From the NCBI GenBank assembly GCA_947095535.1, contig OX352772.1:257161331-257225330 (forward strand): 64,000 bases of DNA, in the 5' to 3' direction. The stretch comes from Poecilobothrus nobilitatus. Taxonomy: Eukaryota > Arthropoda > Insecta > Diptera > Dolichopodidae. Shown piece after piece: positions 11,083 through 20,702 of the stretch (within the stretch, counting starts at the first letter, position 1; each line of letters begins with the position of its first letter). The translations under genes and the position numbers were made by a program. The notes under the pieces are model-generated. The model was not told the DNA's origin, made no database searches, and was given only the letters and a program-made list of their open reading frames with translations.

Positions 11083-11270
11083 ATGGTAACTGTAAGTAGA
11101 ATAAAAAAATAAAAAATCAATTAAAAAGATATAAAAGGGAGTTAAGATCACTCATTTGTTATATAAAATCAATAAATAATAAACGAAAAATTATTGTTCA
11201 AAAAGGAGGATTTTTACCTACTCTTCTTGGTGCAGTTCTTTCAGGGTTGATTAGAAATCTTATAAAATGA
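11083..11270 (+). CDS. Small basic/hydrophobic Polinton protein (pX-like), probable one-base frame break
   Basis: A gene of about 60 codons lies between the ATPase and the acidic protein. It starts at ATG 11,083, changes frame in the A run at 11,103-11,116, then reads open to TGA at 11,268. The visible part is strongly basic (KRYKRELRSL, NNKRKIIVQK), followed by a Gly/hydrophobic tail (GGFLPTLLGAVLSGL). Small proteins with a basic half and a QKGGFLP-type hydrophobic end recur in insect Polintons and resemble adenovirus pX-like components; that assignment is by motif memory only. A TATAAAA string (11,130-11,136) lies inside it. The frame break may be an indel in a homopolymer. Confidence 0.55.
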
Positions 11271-11937
11271 ATAATTCATCATTTAATAAAATGATAATTC
11301 TCAAACAGGAAATATATGAAAACCTTAAACAAAATTCTAATCTTGAAATTAACCAGTTGGATAAAAATATGAAAAAAAATATGTTAAATAAGCATTTGAC
11401 TGATATCCAGAAATGGTATTTTTTACGGCAAAACTTGTTTAAAAAACAAAATCAGAGCAGAACTCTTCCACAAACCAGAGAAAAAGGAAAAACGATACTA
11501 ATGGAATCAAAAAGTACTCTAACACGTGTAAAACCATTACTTAAAAAAAGGTACAATCAGATTCTGTTAAATATAGAGACATTAAAATGCAATTCCCTGA
11601 GGAAGAAATATATGAGGATACCCCTGATAATGTGTTTGAAGACGAAGAAAATGAAGAAAATGTTTTATCAAAAGCAATGTCTGCTGCAACAGCGGGAGAA
11701 CGGTTAAGAAAACGAAAATCAATTAGGAGTAAAAATGTTCAAGTATTTGAAACAGATACTGGTGATATAATAACAGTTCCATTAGAGAGTCCAAGTCCAC
11801 CAACGAAAAAGGAAAAAACTATAAATAGATCTCCAAAACGTTTATTGCGATGAGCGAAAGCAGATGATACTCAAACACAACTTAATTTTCCAATTCGTAA
11901 AAATAAATCTACAAGTTCATGGACAACGTACAAGTAA
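11267..11937 (+). pseudogene. Acidic/basic Polinton protein of unknown function, frame-shifted
   Basis: Two overlapping frames form one gene: 11,267-about 11,550 (Lys/Gln/Asn-rich, starting MNNSSF) and 11,587-11,853 (Glu-rich FPEEEIYED, then KRKSIRSK and DTGDIITVPL, ESPSPPTKKEK). A shift in the A run near 11,548 joins them, and a TGA at 11,851 is followed by 27 more open codons to TAA at 11,935, which overlaps the minor capsid start (11,919) in another frame. The charge pattern suggests a disordered virion or scaffold component. Function is not recognised. It begins 4 bases into the end of the preceding small gene. Confidence 0.5.
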
Positions 11938-12705
11938 ATGATGAATTTTACGTCACATTACTCAGTGATTCATCTATGAATTTTTACCCCGAAAACACAT
12001 TATCAACTTTTACGAATAAAATGGATAAATATATGATCGATTCTAATTGGAAAGTTGGTGTATCTGAAATATATGCTAATAATTTTAGTTCTGTTACTTC
12101 CTACTTTAATTCAAAATATTCGACCATTATTAGGATTTTCAAGAAAAGAAGTTTTACATCAACTAATTTGGGGTATTTTTAATTTTATAAATTACGATAC
12201 AAACTATGTAATACCAAACAAAGCTGAGGAGTTTCCAAAAACTTTATTATACACTACTATCTGTTTAAGTAAGCCAAAAGTTAACATCAAATTAAGAACA
12301 AATTTCACTTACAGCTTAGATGGACTTTTAAAAACATGTTTTGATCAAGCTTTCGTCAAATTAACTGACCCTAAAAAATATAAACCTCGTGTAATTGAAG
12401 TTTTTAAATTGTTTATTGATAGCATGAATTTAATTCCTGTAGAGAAACCAGATATGTTTTTTATATACACTGATATTATTGAACCACAAAATATAGGTGG
12501 TAAAAATGTAAGATTTTTAAGAACTGTTAATACAGAAAATGCTTTTACTAACACAGTAAAAGAATTTAACATAATTCAATATTGTAATGTTGAAAAATCA
12601 CTTGATAGTATTTCAATGCTCTTATGTGATAAATATGGTTATAAAATAAATTTTAGTGATAGTAGTATTCCTACAAAAATTGTATTACATTTTAAAAAAG
12701 TATAA
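11919..12705 (+). pseudogene. Minor capsid protein (penton homologue), one frameshift
   Basis: The gene starts at ATG 11,919 (MDNVQVNDEFYVTL), reads open to about 12,175 and continues in another frame to TAA at 12,703. About 260 residues would be covered. The shift lies by the T run at 12,176-12,181. The C-terminal half carries the family signature: IPVEKPDMFFIYTDIIEPQ near 12,440-12,490, LLCDKYG, then SSIPTK close to the end. In Polintons and adintoviruses this protein forms pentons with a single jelly-roll-like fold. The left remnant (784-1,131) matches its C-terminal half. It lies directly before the pVI/pX-like gene. Confidence 0.8.
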
Positions 12706-12707
12706 AT
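12701..12707 (+). promoter_or_regulatory. TATA-like box (TATAAAT) ahead of the pVI/pX-like gene
   Basis: TATAAAT overlaps the minor capsid stop codon and lies 52 bases upstream of the ATG at 12,753. It is similar to other Polinton boxes in this window but with slightly wider spacing. Confidence 0.35.
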
Positions 12708-12752
12708 AAATGTCAGTTTGTAAATTTTAATATTAATTTTATTTTAAACGTA

Positions 12753-13190
12753 ATGGAGAAAGTGTATTACAGATATTATTTAGTACAATCCGGAAGAGGT
12801 ATTGATGACATTGGGCCTTTATTGCATTCTACCATACCTTACCAAAGAGGTCGCGGATTAGGAAGTTTTTTTGGAGGTCTTTTTAAGTATTTGAAACCTA
12901 TATTTGCTTCAGGTGCTAATATATTTAAAAAAGAGGTCATTAACTCTGGTATTAGCGCTTTATCTGATATTGCATCAGGGGCAAATGTAAAGGAAGTTGT
13001 TCAAGATAGAGGTAAAGAAATTATGAAAAATGTAAGACGCGGAGCTGTTAGGAAGCTTAATGAAATGTATGGATCTGGTAAAAGAAAAAGGAAAACTATA
13101 AAAAGACTTAACATTAGCAATTCAAATTATTCTATGTCAAAACGGCGTAAAGTTAATAAGAAAAAGAAACTAAAAGATATTTTTAACTAA
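12753..13190 (+). CDS. pVI/pX-like virion protein
   Basis: The 145-residue frame is intact. An N-terminal tyrosine-rich part (YYRYYLVQSGRG) is followed by a Gly-rich amphipathic segment (GLGSFFGGLFKYLKPIF, about residues 36-52), a helical middle (KKEVINSGISALSDIASG) and a Lys/Arg-rich tail with KRKRKT and SKRRKVNKKKK, likely nuclear localisation/DNA-binding. In adenovirus the comparable proteins pVI and pX are internal capsid or core proteins cleaved by the viral protease; Polinton and adintovirus homologues sit, as here, just before the major capsid gene. The stop (13,188-13,190) is followed after 2 bases by the major capsid ATG at 13,193. Confidence 0.8.
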   Translation: MEKVYYRYYLVQSGRGIDDIGPLLHSTIPYQRGRGLGSFFGGLFKYLKPIFASGANIFKKEVINSGISALSDIASGANVKEVVQDRGKEIMKNVRRGAVRKLNEMYGSGKRKRKTIKRLNISNSNYSMSKRRKVNKKKKLKDIFN

Positions 13191-13192
13191 TC

Positions 13193-14478
13193 ATGGTGGA
13201 ATGTATGAAATCTGAATTAGATATTTTTAAAACTCAACCTATTCAATCCAGTATTTTACGATCTGAGGAGGTTTCTTACAATCCAATTGCTTCGCTAGAC
13301 AATGCGTCAACAATCGAATTTCTATCATTAGGTCATGGTGATACATATAGAGATTTATCTTCTGTATATTTACGATTAAAAGTACAAATTTTAAAAAAAG
13401 ATGGAACTCATTGGAATAATGATAAAGGAACTGATGGAAGACTAATAGCACAACCAAGTGTTGTTAATAATCTTCTTCACTCTCTAATAAAACAGTGTAA
13501 TGTACAGTTAAATGGTAAAAATATAACCCCCTCAGACGGTAATTACCACTACAGAGCTTACATTGAATCATTATTAAATTATGGTACAGATGCAGCAACA
13601 ACACATTTGGAATGTGCCAGTTGGAATCTGGATAAACCAAATATAGCTAAATTTGACAATGTTAGTTCAAAGGAGCGCCAAAAAGCTTACCAAAATAGCA
13701 ATGTTGTAGAGCTTATGGGCAAATTACATGTAGATATGTTCAATCAGCCAACTCTTCTGATAAATAATGTTGATGTTAGAATAGTTTTAACATTAGAAAA
13801 ACCAGATTTTTTCTTTTTCGAATATGATTCTGATGAATCTCAATTAAAAATTGTAGAAGCAACATTGTTTATGAGACATGCAACTATTAATCCTAGTGTA
13901 TTATTAGCACATAATGCTGTTATTGAGAAGTCGAACACCAAATATAATTATAAACGGGTAGAAGTAAAAAGTTTTACGATTCCTTCTAATAGTACAACTA
14001 TTTCGCTTGATAATGTATTTACCAAACACGATATTATTTTGTATGGCAGAGAATGCCGGTTATTCTGAAAAAAGATCAAAAAATCCATTTAATTTTAAGC
14101 ACTTTGATATTTCTCAATTCATGTTATATGTAAATGGAGTACAAATACCTAATACAATAATTGAAACCAGTTTTACGGAAGAAAATAATTGTTATACACG
14201 TGCATATCATACGCTATTTTCTGGTACAGGCATATATCATAATGATAAAGGTCATCAGATAACAAAATCTATGTTTAGTAATGGATTCTTTATATTAGCT
14301 TTTGATTTAACTCCAGATGCATCAGGAAATAAAGTGTGTCATGGATTACTTAATCAAGGCACTGTCCGAATTGAAGCAAGGCTATCAAAACCGCTTCCAT
14401 CAACTCTATCTGCTATAGTGAGAATTTGATGCAAGTTTACAAATTGATAAAAATCGAAATGTGTTCACAAATCTATAA
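13193..14478 (+). pseudogene. Major capsid protein (double jelly-roll, hexon-like), two frame breaks
   Basis: The first part reads open for 275 or so residues from ATG 13,193, with SILRSEEVSYNPI, LGHGDTYRDL, SLIKQCNVQLNGKN, YGTDAATTHLE and NPSVLLAHNA. Near 14,017-14,020 an 11-base deletion relative to the left copy shifts the frame; the second part (to 14,429) has ENAGYS, NPFNFKHFDI, GTGIYHNDKGH and AFDLTPDASG. A further one-base shift near 14,421 separates the last 20 codons, which end at TAA 14,476-14,478 inside a TATA box. These blocks are typical of the Polinton/adintovirus major capsid protein, which forms the trimeric capsomers. The breaks make this copy non-functional as assembled. Confidence 0.88.
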
Positions 14479-14480
14479 AT
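14474..14480 (+). promoter_or_regulatory. TATA box (TATAAAT)
   Basis: It overlaps the major capsid stop codon and lies 43 bases upstream of the ATG at 14,517, the same spacing as at the ATPase gene; both related copies (7,199 and about 34,649) keep it. Confidence 0.5.
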
Positions 14481-14516
14481 AGATTACTTAAGACTTGAAT
14501 TTGAGTATTTGTTAAG

Positions 14517-14852
14517 ATGTCATTAACCTGTGCACTTGTAGATGTAACATTTTGTTGTGATGATAAAAACAACTTATTGGCGAAAGATATTTGCTTACTT
14601 GGAATTAAAGAACCTTGTAAAAAATTAATAAAAGAGTTTACATACAAATTCCCAACAAAAGAACTTTTAAATTATCATCTTGAAAATTATACTTTTGGAA
14701 CTGTTCACAATAATAAAATAAATAACGATCTTAGACAGATATTGGAGAAATTTGATATTATTATAACAAATGAAAAAATAAAAAAAGATTTCTTAATAAA
14801 TTACACTAACGAAATAAGTAAAGTGTATGATTTAAGTAAATTTGATTCATGA
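14517..14852 (+). CDS. Conserved Polinton protein upstream of the protease, unknown function
   Basis: The 111-residue frame is intact. Visible features are DVTFCCDD near residues 8-15, FPTKELLNYH, TFGTVHNNKINND and a C-terminal KVYDLSKFDS. Its stop overlaps the protease start (ATGA at 14,849-14,852), which suggests coupled expression from one transcript. Two further copies occur at 7,241 and 34,691. The DVxxxxDxxN..AK start and the following FG..HN segment are vaguely reminiscent of RNase H-fold nucleases, but no catalytic set could be confirmed, so no function is assigned. Confidence 0.65.
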   Translation: MSLTCALVDVTFCCDDKNNLLAKDICLLGIKEPCKKLIKEFTYKFPTKELLNYHLENYTFGTVHNNKINNDLRQILEKFDIIITNEKIKKDFLINYTNEISKVYDLSKFDS

Positions 14853-15313
14853 ATACTTTAGAATTAACTAATATATTAATATCTAACAAATACAGAAACA
14901 AATTTTTGAAAGGAGTTTTTGCTTTGGAGAAATTACCTAATATAGTTGAAAGGCCAACATTCATGATTGTAAACACTGATAAAGCCAAAGATCCTGAAAC
15001 ACATTGGTTAGTTATTTTTATTCCAAAAGATGGTTGTATAGAATATTTTGATTCTTACGGTGGCACACCAGATAAACCAGAAATTCTTAATTATTTAAAA
15101 AACCAATGCATAATATTTAATGATAGACAATTACAAAGTAACTTTTCAGATGTATGTGGACAATATTGTTGTGTTTACGCTTGGTGTAAGTGTAATAATA
15201 TAAGTATGAATAAATATTTAACACAATTTAGTAGTGTTAGTTATATAAATAATGATAATCTAATTTTAAAACTCTATAACAGCATATTTGGGAAAAAGTA
15301 TATTCAGAGCTGA
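14849..15313 (+). CDS. Adenain-like cysteine protease (maturation protease)
   Basis: The 154-residue frame is intact. Catalytic residues are visible in the expected order: His52 in THWLVIF, Asp68 in EYFDSYGG, a Gln at 93 or 95 in DRQLQS, and Cys103 in DVCGQYCCVYAW. This is the C5/C48 (Ulp1-like) arrangement shared by adenovirus protease and Polinton/adintovirus proteases, which cleave capsid precursors during maturation. The length is near that of adenovirus protease minus its N-terminal part. The start is at the ATGA overlap with the upstream gene. Likely substrates are the neighbouring minor virion proteins. Confidence 0.92.
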   Translation: MNTLELTNILISNKYRNKFLKGVFALEKLPNIVERPTFMIVNTDKAKDPETHWLVIFIPKDGCIEYFDSYGGTPDKPEILNYLKNQCIIFNDRQLQSNFSDVCGQYCCVYAWCKCNNISMNKYLTQFSSVSYINNDNLILKLYNSIFGKKYIQS

Positions 15314-15395
15314 GTTTCTAAACAAAAATATAAATATATATATCTAAAATATTGCGATTTTTTAACTCATTTTAAAACAACTGTGAGAGGAATAG

Positions 15396-15926
15396 TATCA
15401 TATACAATATGTTATTGGCCTATACCTACTTTTTAACGCAGCACATACGGTAAAAATTGTTGTTGGTTTTCATACAGAATTAATAGAAGCAACAATTTCA
15501 TTACACCGCATTGGAAAAACATTAATGTTTATTAATTATGAAGATTGGTTGGAATTTTATCAGCAATATCTACATCCTAAAAATAAAGTTTCCTGCTTAC
15601 AATTTGGTATAAAAGCTGGAAAACCACTGTCATTTGTACTAAAAGATGAGGAAATTGATAAATTTCGTAATCTATTTAATTTTATCCACTTAGTAATGGT
15701 TTACCACAAAAATGCTGAAGGATGTGTAAAAGATTACGTAAGAAAATATATTAGAACGTGTGTGGAAAACCAGCAAACTATATTTAAAGATGAAATATAC
15801 ATTCCATTAAACCGGTTTAATGTTCAATGTAATTATTCTAGATTATTTTTTGAGATTCCATTCTTATTAAAAGAATTAATAGATAAATATTTAAATATAA
15901 ATCAAGAGAATAAAATGTTAGAATAA
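15396..15926 (+). CDS. Conserved Polinton protein of unknown function, start unresolved
   Basis: The frame is open from 15,396 to TAA at 15,924. The first ATG is at 15,525, but codons upstream of it look coding (HTVKIVVGFHTELIEATISL, LHRIGKT), so the native start was probably near 15,400 and seems to be lost. A TATAAAT string lies at 15,329-15,335. From 15,525 the protein has 133 residues, with NYEDWLEFYQQYL and a Cys-containing C-terminal half (RTCVENQ, VQCNYSRLFFE). Proteins with this opening are familiar from insect Polintons, but the function is not known to me. It lies between the protease and the minus-strand membrane protein. Confidence 0.55.
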   Translation, partial: YHIQYVIGLYLLFNAAHTVKIVVGFHTELIEATISLHRIGKTLMFINYEDWLEFYQQYLHPKNKVSCLQFGIKAGKPLSFVLKDEEIDKFRNLFNFIHLVMVYHKNAEGCVKDYVRKYIRTCVENQQTIFKDEIYIPLNRFNVQCNYSRLFFEIPFLLKELIDKYLNINQENKMLE

Positions 15927-15972
15927 GATTAAACTGTAAAATAAATTTATAATAAAAAATTTTAAATAAACT

Positions 15973-16194
15973 TTATTTACTTTTGTTTTTACAATTACAA
16001 TAAAATATGGTAATAGCAAAAACAACACAATAAATAAACAAAAATGTAAAAAATAATATTAAACATCTACAATAATACGGATATAATGTGGTTGGTTGCA
16101 AATTCTCTTTATCATTGTCCAAAGATTCAGAAACTTGCCCTCTTTTTACAAAATTACTGTCCATTTGAAATGTTAAAATGTTGAATAACCACAC
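15973..16194 (-). CDS. Small single-span membrane protein on the minus strand
   Basis: A 73-codon minus-strand frame (or 63 from the second Met at 16,162) encodes a polar N-terminal part with QVSESLDNDKENLQP, then a strongly hydrophobic stretch of about 24 residues (LILFFTFLFIYCVVFAITIF) and a short Cys/Lys/Asn tail ending CNCKNKSK. This pattern fits a single-pass membrane protein with the positive end after the span. It lies divergently against the gene at 16,333, between plus-strand genes, so it is not a shadow of a known gene. Whether it is expressed is unknown. Confidence 0.4.
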   Translation of the reverse strand: MWLFNILTFQMDSNFVKRGQVSESLDNDKENLQPTTLYPYYCRCLILFFTFLFIYCVVFAITIFYCNCKNKSK

Positions 16195-16290
16195 TTTTTG
16201 AGAAAATTAAGTATTTTTTTTTATTAATTTGCAGTGTTACTAAGATTAGAACTGACAACTGACTGAATAAAAATTCAAATTTTGAAAAGG

Positions 16291-16297
16291 TATAAAA
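16291..16297 (+). promoter_or_regulatory. TATA box (TATAAAA)
   Basis: TATAAAA lies 42 bases upstream of the ATG at 16,333, matching the 42-43-base spacing at the ATPase and capsid-downstream genes. This favours 16,333 over the upstream in-frame ATG at 16,282, which would precede the TATA box. Confidence 0.5.
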
Positions 16298-16332
16298 AGA
16301 ATGCATTATCTATATTGGTATTTATTTTAAGA

Positions 16333-16599
16333 ATGGATGTGAAAGATTTCTTAGAAAAATACTCATTTACATTATTAGATGAACACAAAACTTATATTTC
16401 AAATTTATACAATTATTTAGAAAAATTTGTTGGTAAAGAACAGTACAGTTCAAAATATGGTACACATTTTAGTTGTTGTCCTTGGGCTTATAATAATTGT
16501 ACGCCAGGGCCTGACACTTGTGAATGCTATTTTGTAGAAAAATATAACAAAGAATTAGAAAAGTTAATTAAATGGTATAAGCATAATGTCAAAAGCTAA
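16333..16599 (+). CDS. Small Cys-rich Polinton protein, unknown function
   Basis: The 88-residue protein starts at MDVKDFLEKYSF. A cluster of cysteines follows (FSCCPWAYNNCTPGPDTCECYF, about residues 46-67, six Cys), suggesting metal binding or disulfides, then a Lys-rich helix. The frame is also open upstream to 16,282, but the TATA box at 16,291 argues for the later start. The last 14 bases overlap the integrase start (ATG 16,586) in another frame, so the two are probably on one transcript. The protein is not recognised. Confidence 0.55.
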   Translation: MDVKDFLEKYSFTLLDEHKTYISNLYNYLEKFVGKEQYSSKYGTHFSCCPWAYNNCTPGPDTCECYFVEKYNKELEKLIKWYKHNVKS

Positions 16600-17508
16600 A
16601 ATTGTAATGGAAATTCATAGACCAGCAAGGCGTAGATATCCTAGAAGGAAATTCTTACAAAGAGGTTTAAATGATACTTGGCAAATTGATTTAGTTGAAA
16701 TGATACCATACGCAAAGTTTAATAATGGCTTTAAATATATGTTAACTGCCATAGATATATTTTATAAATACGCATATGCTGAACCTGTAAAAACAAAGAA
16801 TGCTGAAAATGTTTTAAATGCCCTGAAATCAATTTTTGAGCGCGCTAAAGTTATACCCAAAAATATTCACTCTGATCAAGGCAAAGAGTTTTTTAATTCA
16901 CAATTCCAAAACTATATGAGAGAAAAAATAATCAATCACTATCATACATACAGTGAATTAAAAGCATCAATTGTTGAACGATTTAATCGTACAATGAAAA
17001 ATTCTATGTGGAAAAAATTTAGTCTAAATGGAAATTATAAATGGTTATCTATTTTGCAATCAATAATAAAAGATTATAATTCAAGAAAACATTCTACAAT
17101 AAAGCTTCCACCTGAAAAAGTTGCGCGCGAAAAAATGAAAGAAATATATCGAAAAATATATATATGCAACCTAAAATTTTTCAAAAAAGTAAATATAAGG
17201 TTGGTGAATATGTAAGAATAAGTAAATATATAGGTCACTTCGAAAAAGGCTATCAACCAAATTGGTCAACTGAAATATTTAAAATTGATAAGATCAATAA
17301 TACCTATCCAGTTACATATCAATTATCAGATTATAAAAATAATCCTATTTCAGGTGGTTTCTACAAAGAGGAACTCACTCCTGTTAAATATCCAAATTCT
17401 TACCTGGTAGAAAAAATTATTAAAAAACAAAGTAATAAAGTTTTTGTTAAATGGTTAGGGTTCAATGATGATCATAATACTTGGATTAATAAAAAAAATA
17501 GTATTTAA
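16586..17508 (+). pseudogene. Retroviral-type integrase with chromodomain, one frameshift
   Basis: The first frame (16,586-about 17,160) holds the catalytic core: Asp35 in TWQIDLVEM, Asp97 in IHSDQGKEF, Glu131 in SIVERFNRT (33 residues between the last two). An AT-repeat indel near 17,155-17,165 shifts to the frame ending at 17,506, which has KYKVGEYVRISKY (SH3-like), a YQPNWSTEIF block and a C-terminal chromodomain (YLVEKIIKKQ, VFVKWLGF, HNTWI). Polinton integrases have this layout and insert the element with 6-bp duplications; the chromodomain may direct it to chromatin marks. The full catalytic triad is present, but the tail is out of frame. Confidence 0.9.
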
Positions 17509-19174
17509 TAAATTTGAACATATTTGATATTTATTTGTGCTATTATACTAAAATTTTTAAATAAAAATTTAAACATTATATTTCTAATTAATTATTAACA
17601 TTAGATCTTTTATATCCATAGGGAAATGAACTACCATCTTCCATAAATTTACGTTTTTCTAACCTAGTTTGATATTTTTTTATTTCAGGAACTGTGATAA
17701 CTTTATGCTCTTTATTGCGTCGAATATTTTGTGAAAGTATGTATATATCGTTGTCTTCCTTCACATTTAGCACCGCTTCTTTAATTGTATTAAAATTAAT
17801 TTTTTGGGAGGCTGTATAGTTTAAACAAATTTCTTTAACTTTACAAACTAGTTTTTCTTCATTGTCTTTTGTACTGTGAACTTTATATGCATAGTTTTTA
17901 GGGCCTCCACTTACAAATTCTGTAATATAACTTCCAACACCACAACATTCCAGTTCATCGGTCATATCTCCTATAAAATCCCCTGTTTGGGGTTCATATT
18001 CTCCTGTACGACTTATATATATTACGGAATCAGTGTCATAATATAAAACTCTATCCTTTAGTTTTTCTAAAGAACTATATAATTTTAGCTTGAGTAGTTG
18101 TGTAAGCTGCAATACATACATTTACAGTAGATAATGATTCACCTGCTTCTTCTTTGTACTGCCAATTAACTATAATGTTTTCCTCATTTACTGGAAGAAT
18201 ACCACAAACGTCTATAGATGGATTTGTTAACATGTCATATAAATTCTTAGGTTGATTAATAATTATTGTTTTTTGTAAGTTTTCTCTCCGTCCAAATTTA
18301 CCCCAAAAAGAATTAAGTATTAATTTTGCAAAAGATCGTAGTCCCTGATTATTTACAATTTCATTAAATTCTAGTTGAATATTTTCATTTCTAAGAAAAT
18401 CCGTTATATACTTCTTTTTTTCTTCTTTTGTTATACAGTTACTAGGCCATCCCGATGCCTGTTGTTTTATTTTTAAAAATTTGTTCATCATTTGTGTGAA
18501 AAGAGCATCTGTTTTTGTTACACCATTGTATTGACATATGTTGTACTCCATATTTCATGGATTTCTAATATTTTATATTTCAATTCAAGAGCTTTTAACA
18601 CTTCATCAATAATCCATGTTCCAAGTAAAGCTCTTTCGTTATCATTATGTAAACAAAATTCACTTAGGTTTTTTTCCTCACTACATGTGCGACATAAGGA
18701 AAACATTAATTTGTTGTTTTATTTTACAGGTAATACTGGATGTATAAGATTTTCTGGTGGTAAAATTTTACATTTTATAAGTTTATTCAAATCTTTTAAA
18801 TTTTGTTTAGTACAATTAACGTTTCCTACATAAACATCTGGATGGCCGATAGGAAATTTTCCATATTTGCAAACCATATTTTCCATATTTTCTAATAGTT
18901 CTATCATATCGTTCATTCATTGTATCATTTTTATCATCATATAAATATGAATTACGATTACGTGGAAAACAGTTAGGATGACCGTGATAATAACATCCAT
19001 AAAATTCAAAAACTTGATTAGTTTCTGAACAAAAACCATCAACTTTTACACCGGCTACGACAGCTTCTTTTTGTTTAGCAGCATGTCTAATGTTAATATT
19101 CCGTTTTTCCTCCTCCCAAACCAACCATTGAATAGCTGCCTTTGATTGGTTATCTGAATACCTATACCCGTTTT

Positions 19175-19218
19175 TGGGTATTAAACCTATCGTATCTGGG
19201 TATTAAACCTATCGTATC
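19175..19218. repeat. 22-bp perfect tandem duplication inside the polymerase gene
   Basis: The 22-base unit starting TGGGTATTAAAC occurs at 19,175-19,196 and again at 19,197-19,218 with no mismatch. Because 22 is not a multiple of three it changes the polymerase frame at this point. Confidence 0.9.
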
Positions 19219-20621
19219 GTATTTTTGTGATCTTCATACCATTTCAGAAATACTTCATGTTCGTTAGTTTTCATGGTATCTGGATTATAATATTCAACAG
19301 GTGGTAATGGTCCAATATAATTTTTATTTTCCGTTGTATTGAAGGGATGCGGGAAATATCCTTTCTTCAAATCAATTGGTAAATCAAAAGCCTTTGGTAA
19401 TTTGGTAATGCCATTGCAAAGGAATTAATTGAGTCTATAAATTTTATGTTATCTAATAACATCATGATAATTTTTGAACCTCGCATAATTAGTTTAGTTT
19501 TTAAAGAGGTTTTTTCTAATATAATATTTAAAATAAATTGATGGTCAAAAGATTGTCCATTATGTGCTATTACCACGACAGTTTTGAATTCTTTTCTTAT
19601 CTCCATTATGTACATCAGAAATTGCTCTATAATATTCCCCTCTTTAATTCCTCTTCTCCTAAATTTACATGTTTCACAAAAATATAACGAGGACAACGAA
19701 ATACATGCATCACATCTTTGCTCGAAAACACACAAATTTGGTTCATGTAGTTTAATATCTGATAGAATGCCTCTTATGTACTTCTCTCCAAAAGCTTTTT
19801 CTTGTTGTGTTTCCAAATCGTAAAATATATAAATAAAATTTTTTAGTTTAGGTTGATTTTTGTTTTGTTGAATAAAACATTTATGATTCTCAGGAACATA
19901 GTTACTGCAAATCTTGCAAAAGTATTCACCACATACATGCTTTCTGTCGGCTCTATAAAGTTTTAAGCAAGACAAACATTTTTTAACTTCGTCGCAAATA
20001 CTGTTTTTCGAAATGAACGATTACAATCATTGCATAAAATTTGTTTTAAATTATTAAGACATGATGGAGAATTTTGACAGCATGGACATGTTCCTGTACA
20101 TCTATGATTACTTTTGTTGTTGTATGGAATGTGGCAATCTTCACAATAATAACTGGCGCAAAAGGTTGCAGTCAGCGATTTTATTACGTTGTAGTGATTT
20201 TTATAAAACAACAAATTTAGCCGTTTTTCAGGTCCAATTCCTTCAAATATTACCTCTCTGCCTCTTGTTCCCCATTTGTACACAACAATTTTATAATTTT
20301 TCAAATATTCTTGAAACTTTTTGAGTTCCTGTATTCCACAACCTTTATTTGGAATTTTTACTCCTGCATTTTTAGTTAGTTCGATAGCTTTTAAAGTTTG
20401 TAATTTTCCTGTATCATTACGAATTTTGTGTTTGTAGTTCTTATCATTTTTAGTTTGTGATATTGCCACAATTTAGGCCTGAGGTAGACATAAATTGTTT
20501 TTGTTTTTAATGCAAATTATTCCCTTTCGCTTTAAGCTTTCCTCATCATATGATGAATATTTTTGTGATCTTCCTCCCCCAAATGGTAGCCTTACAGAAG
20601 TAACTGAAAGACAAAATGCAT

Positions 20622-20702
20622 CTGTGCTTAAACTTGTAACATAAAAACAAAATAAAAGTATTAATAATAAAAATAATAATGAAGTATTTATTTAGTAGTT
20701 AC
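20622..20702 (-). other. Probable 81-base intron in the polymerase gene
   Basis: On the minus strand the first exon ends ...GAAG|GTAACT and the next begins after ...GCACAG. The 81 bases between are AT-rich with in-frame stops (TAA directly after the donor), while joining the two sides keeps one frame (phase 1) and leads into a continuous stretch containing SVTSVRLPFGGGRS. Both sides resemble the conserved N-terminal domain of Polinton polymerases. This is inferred from splice consensus and phase only. Confidence 0.55.
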
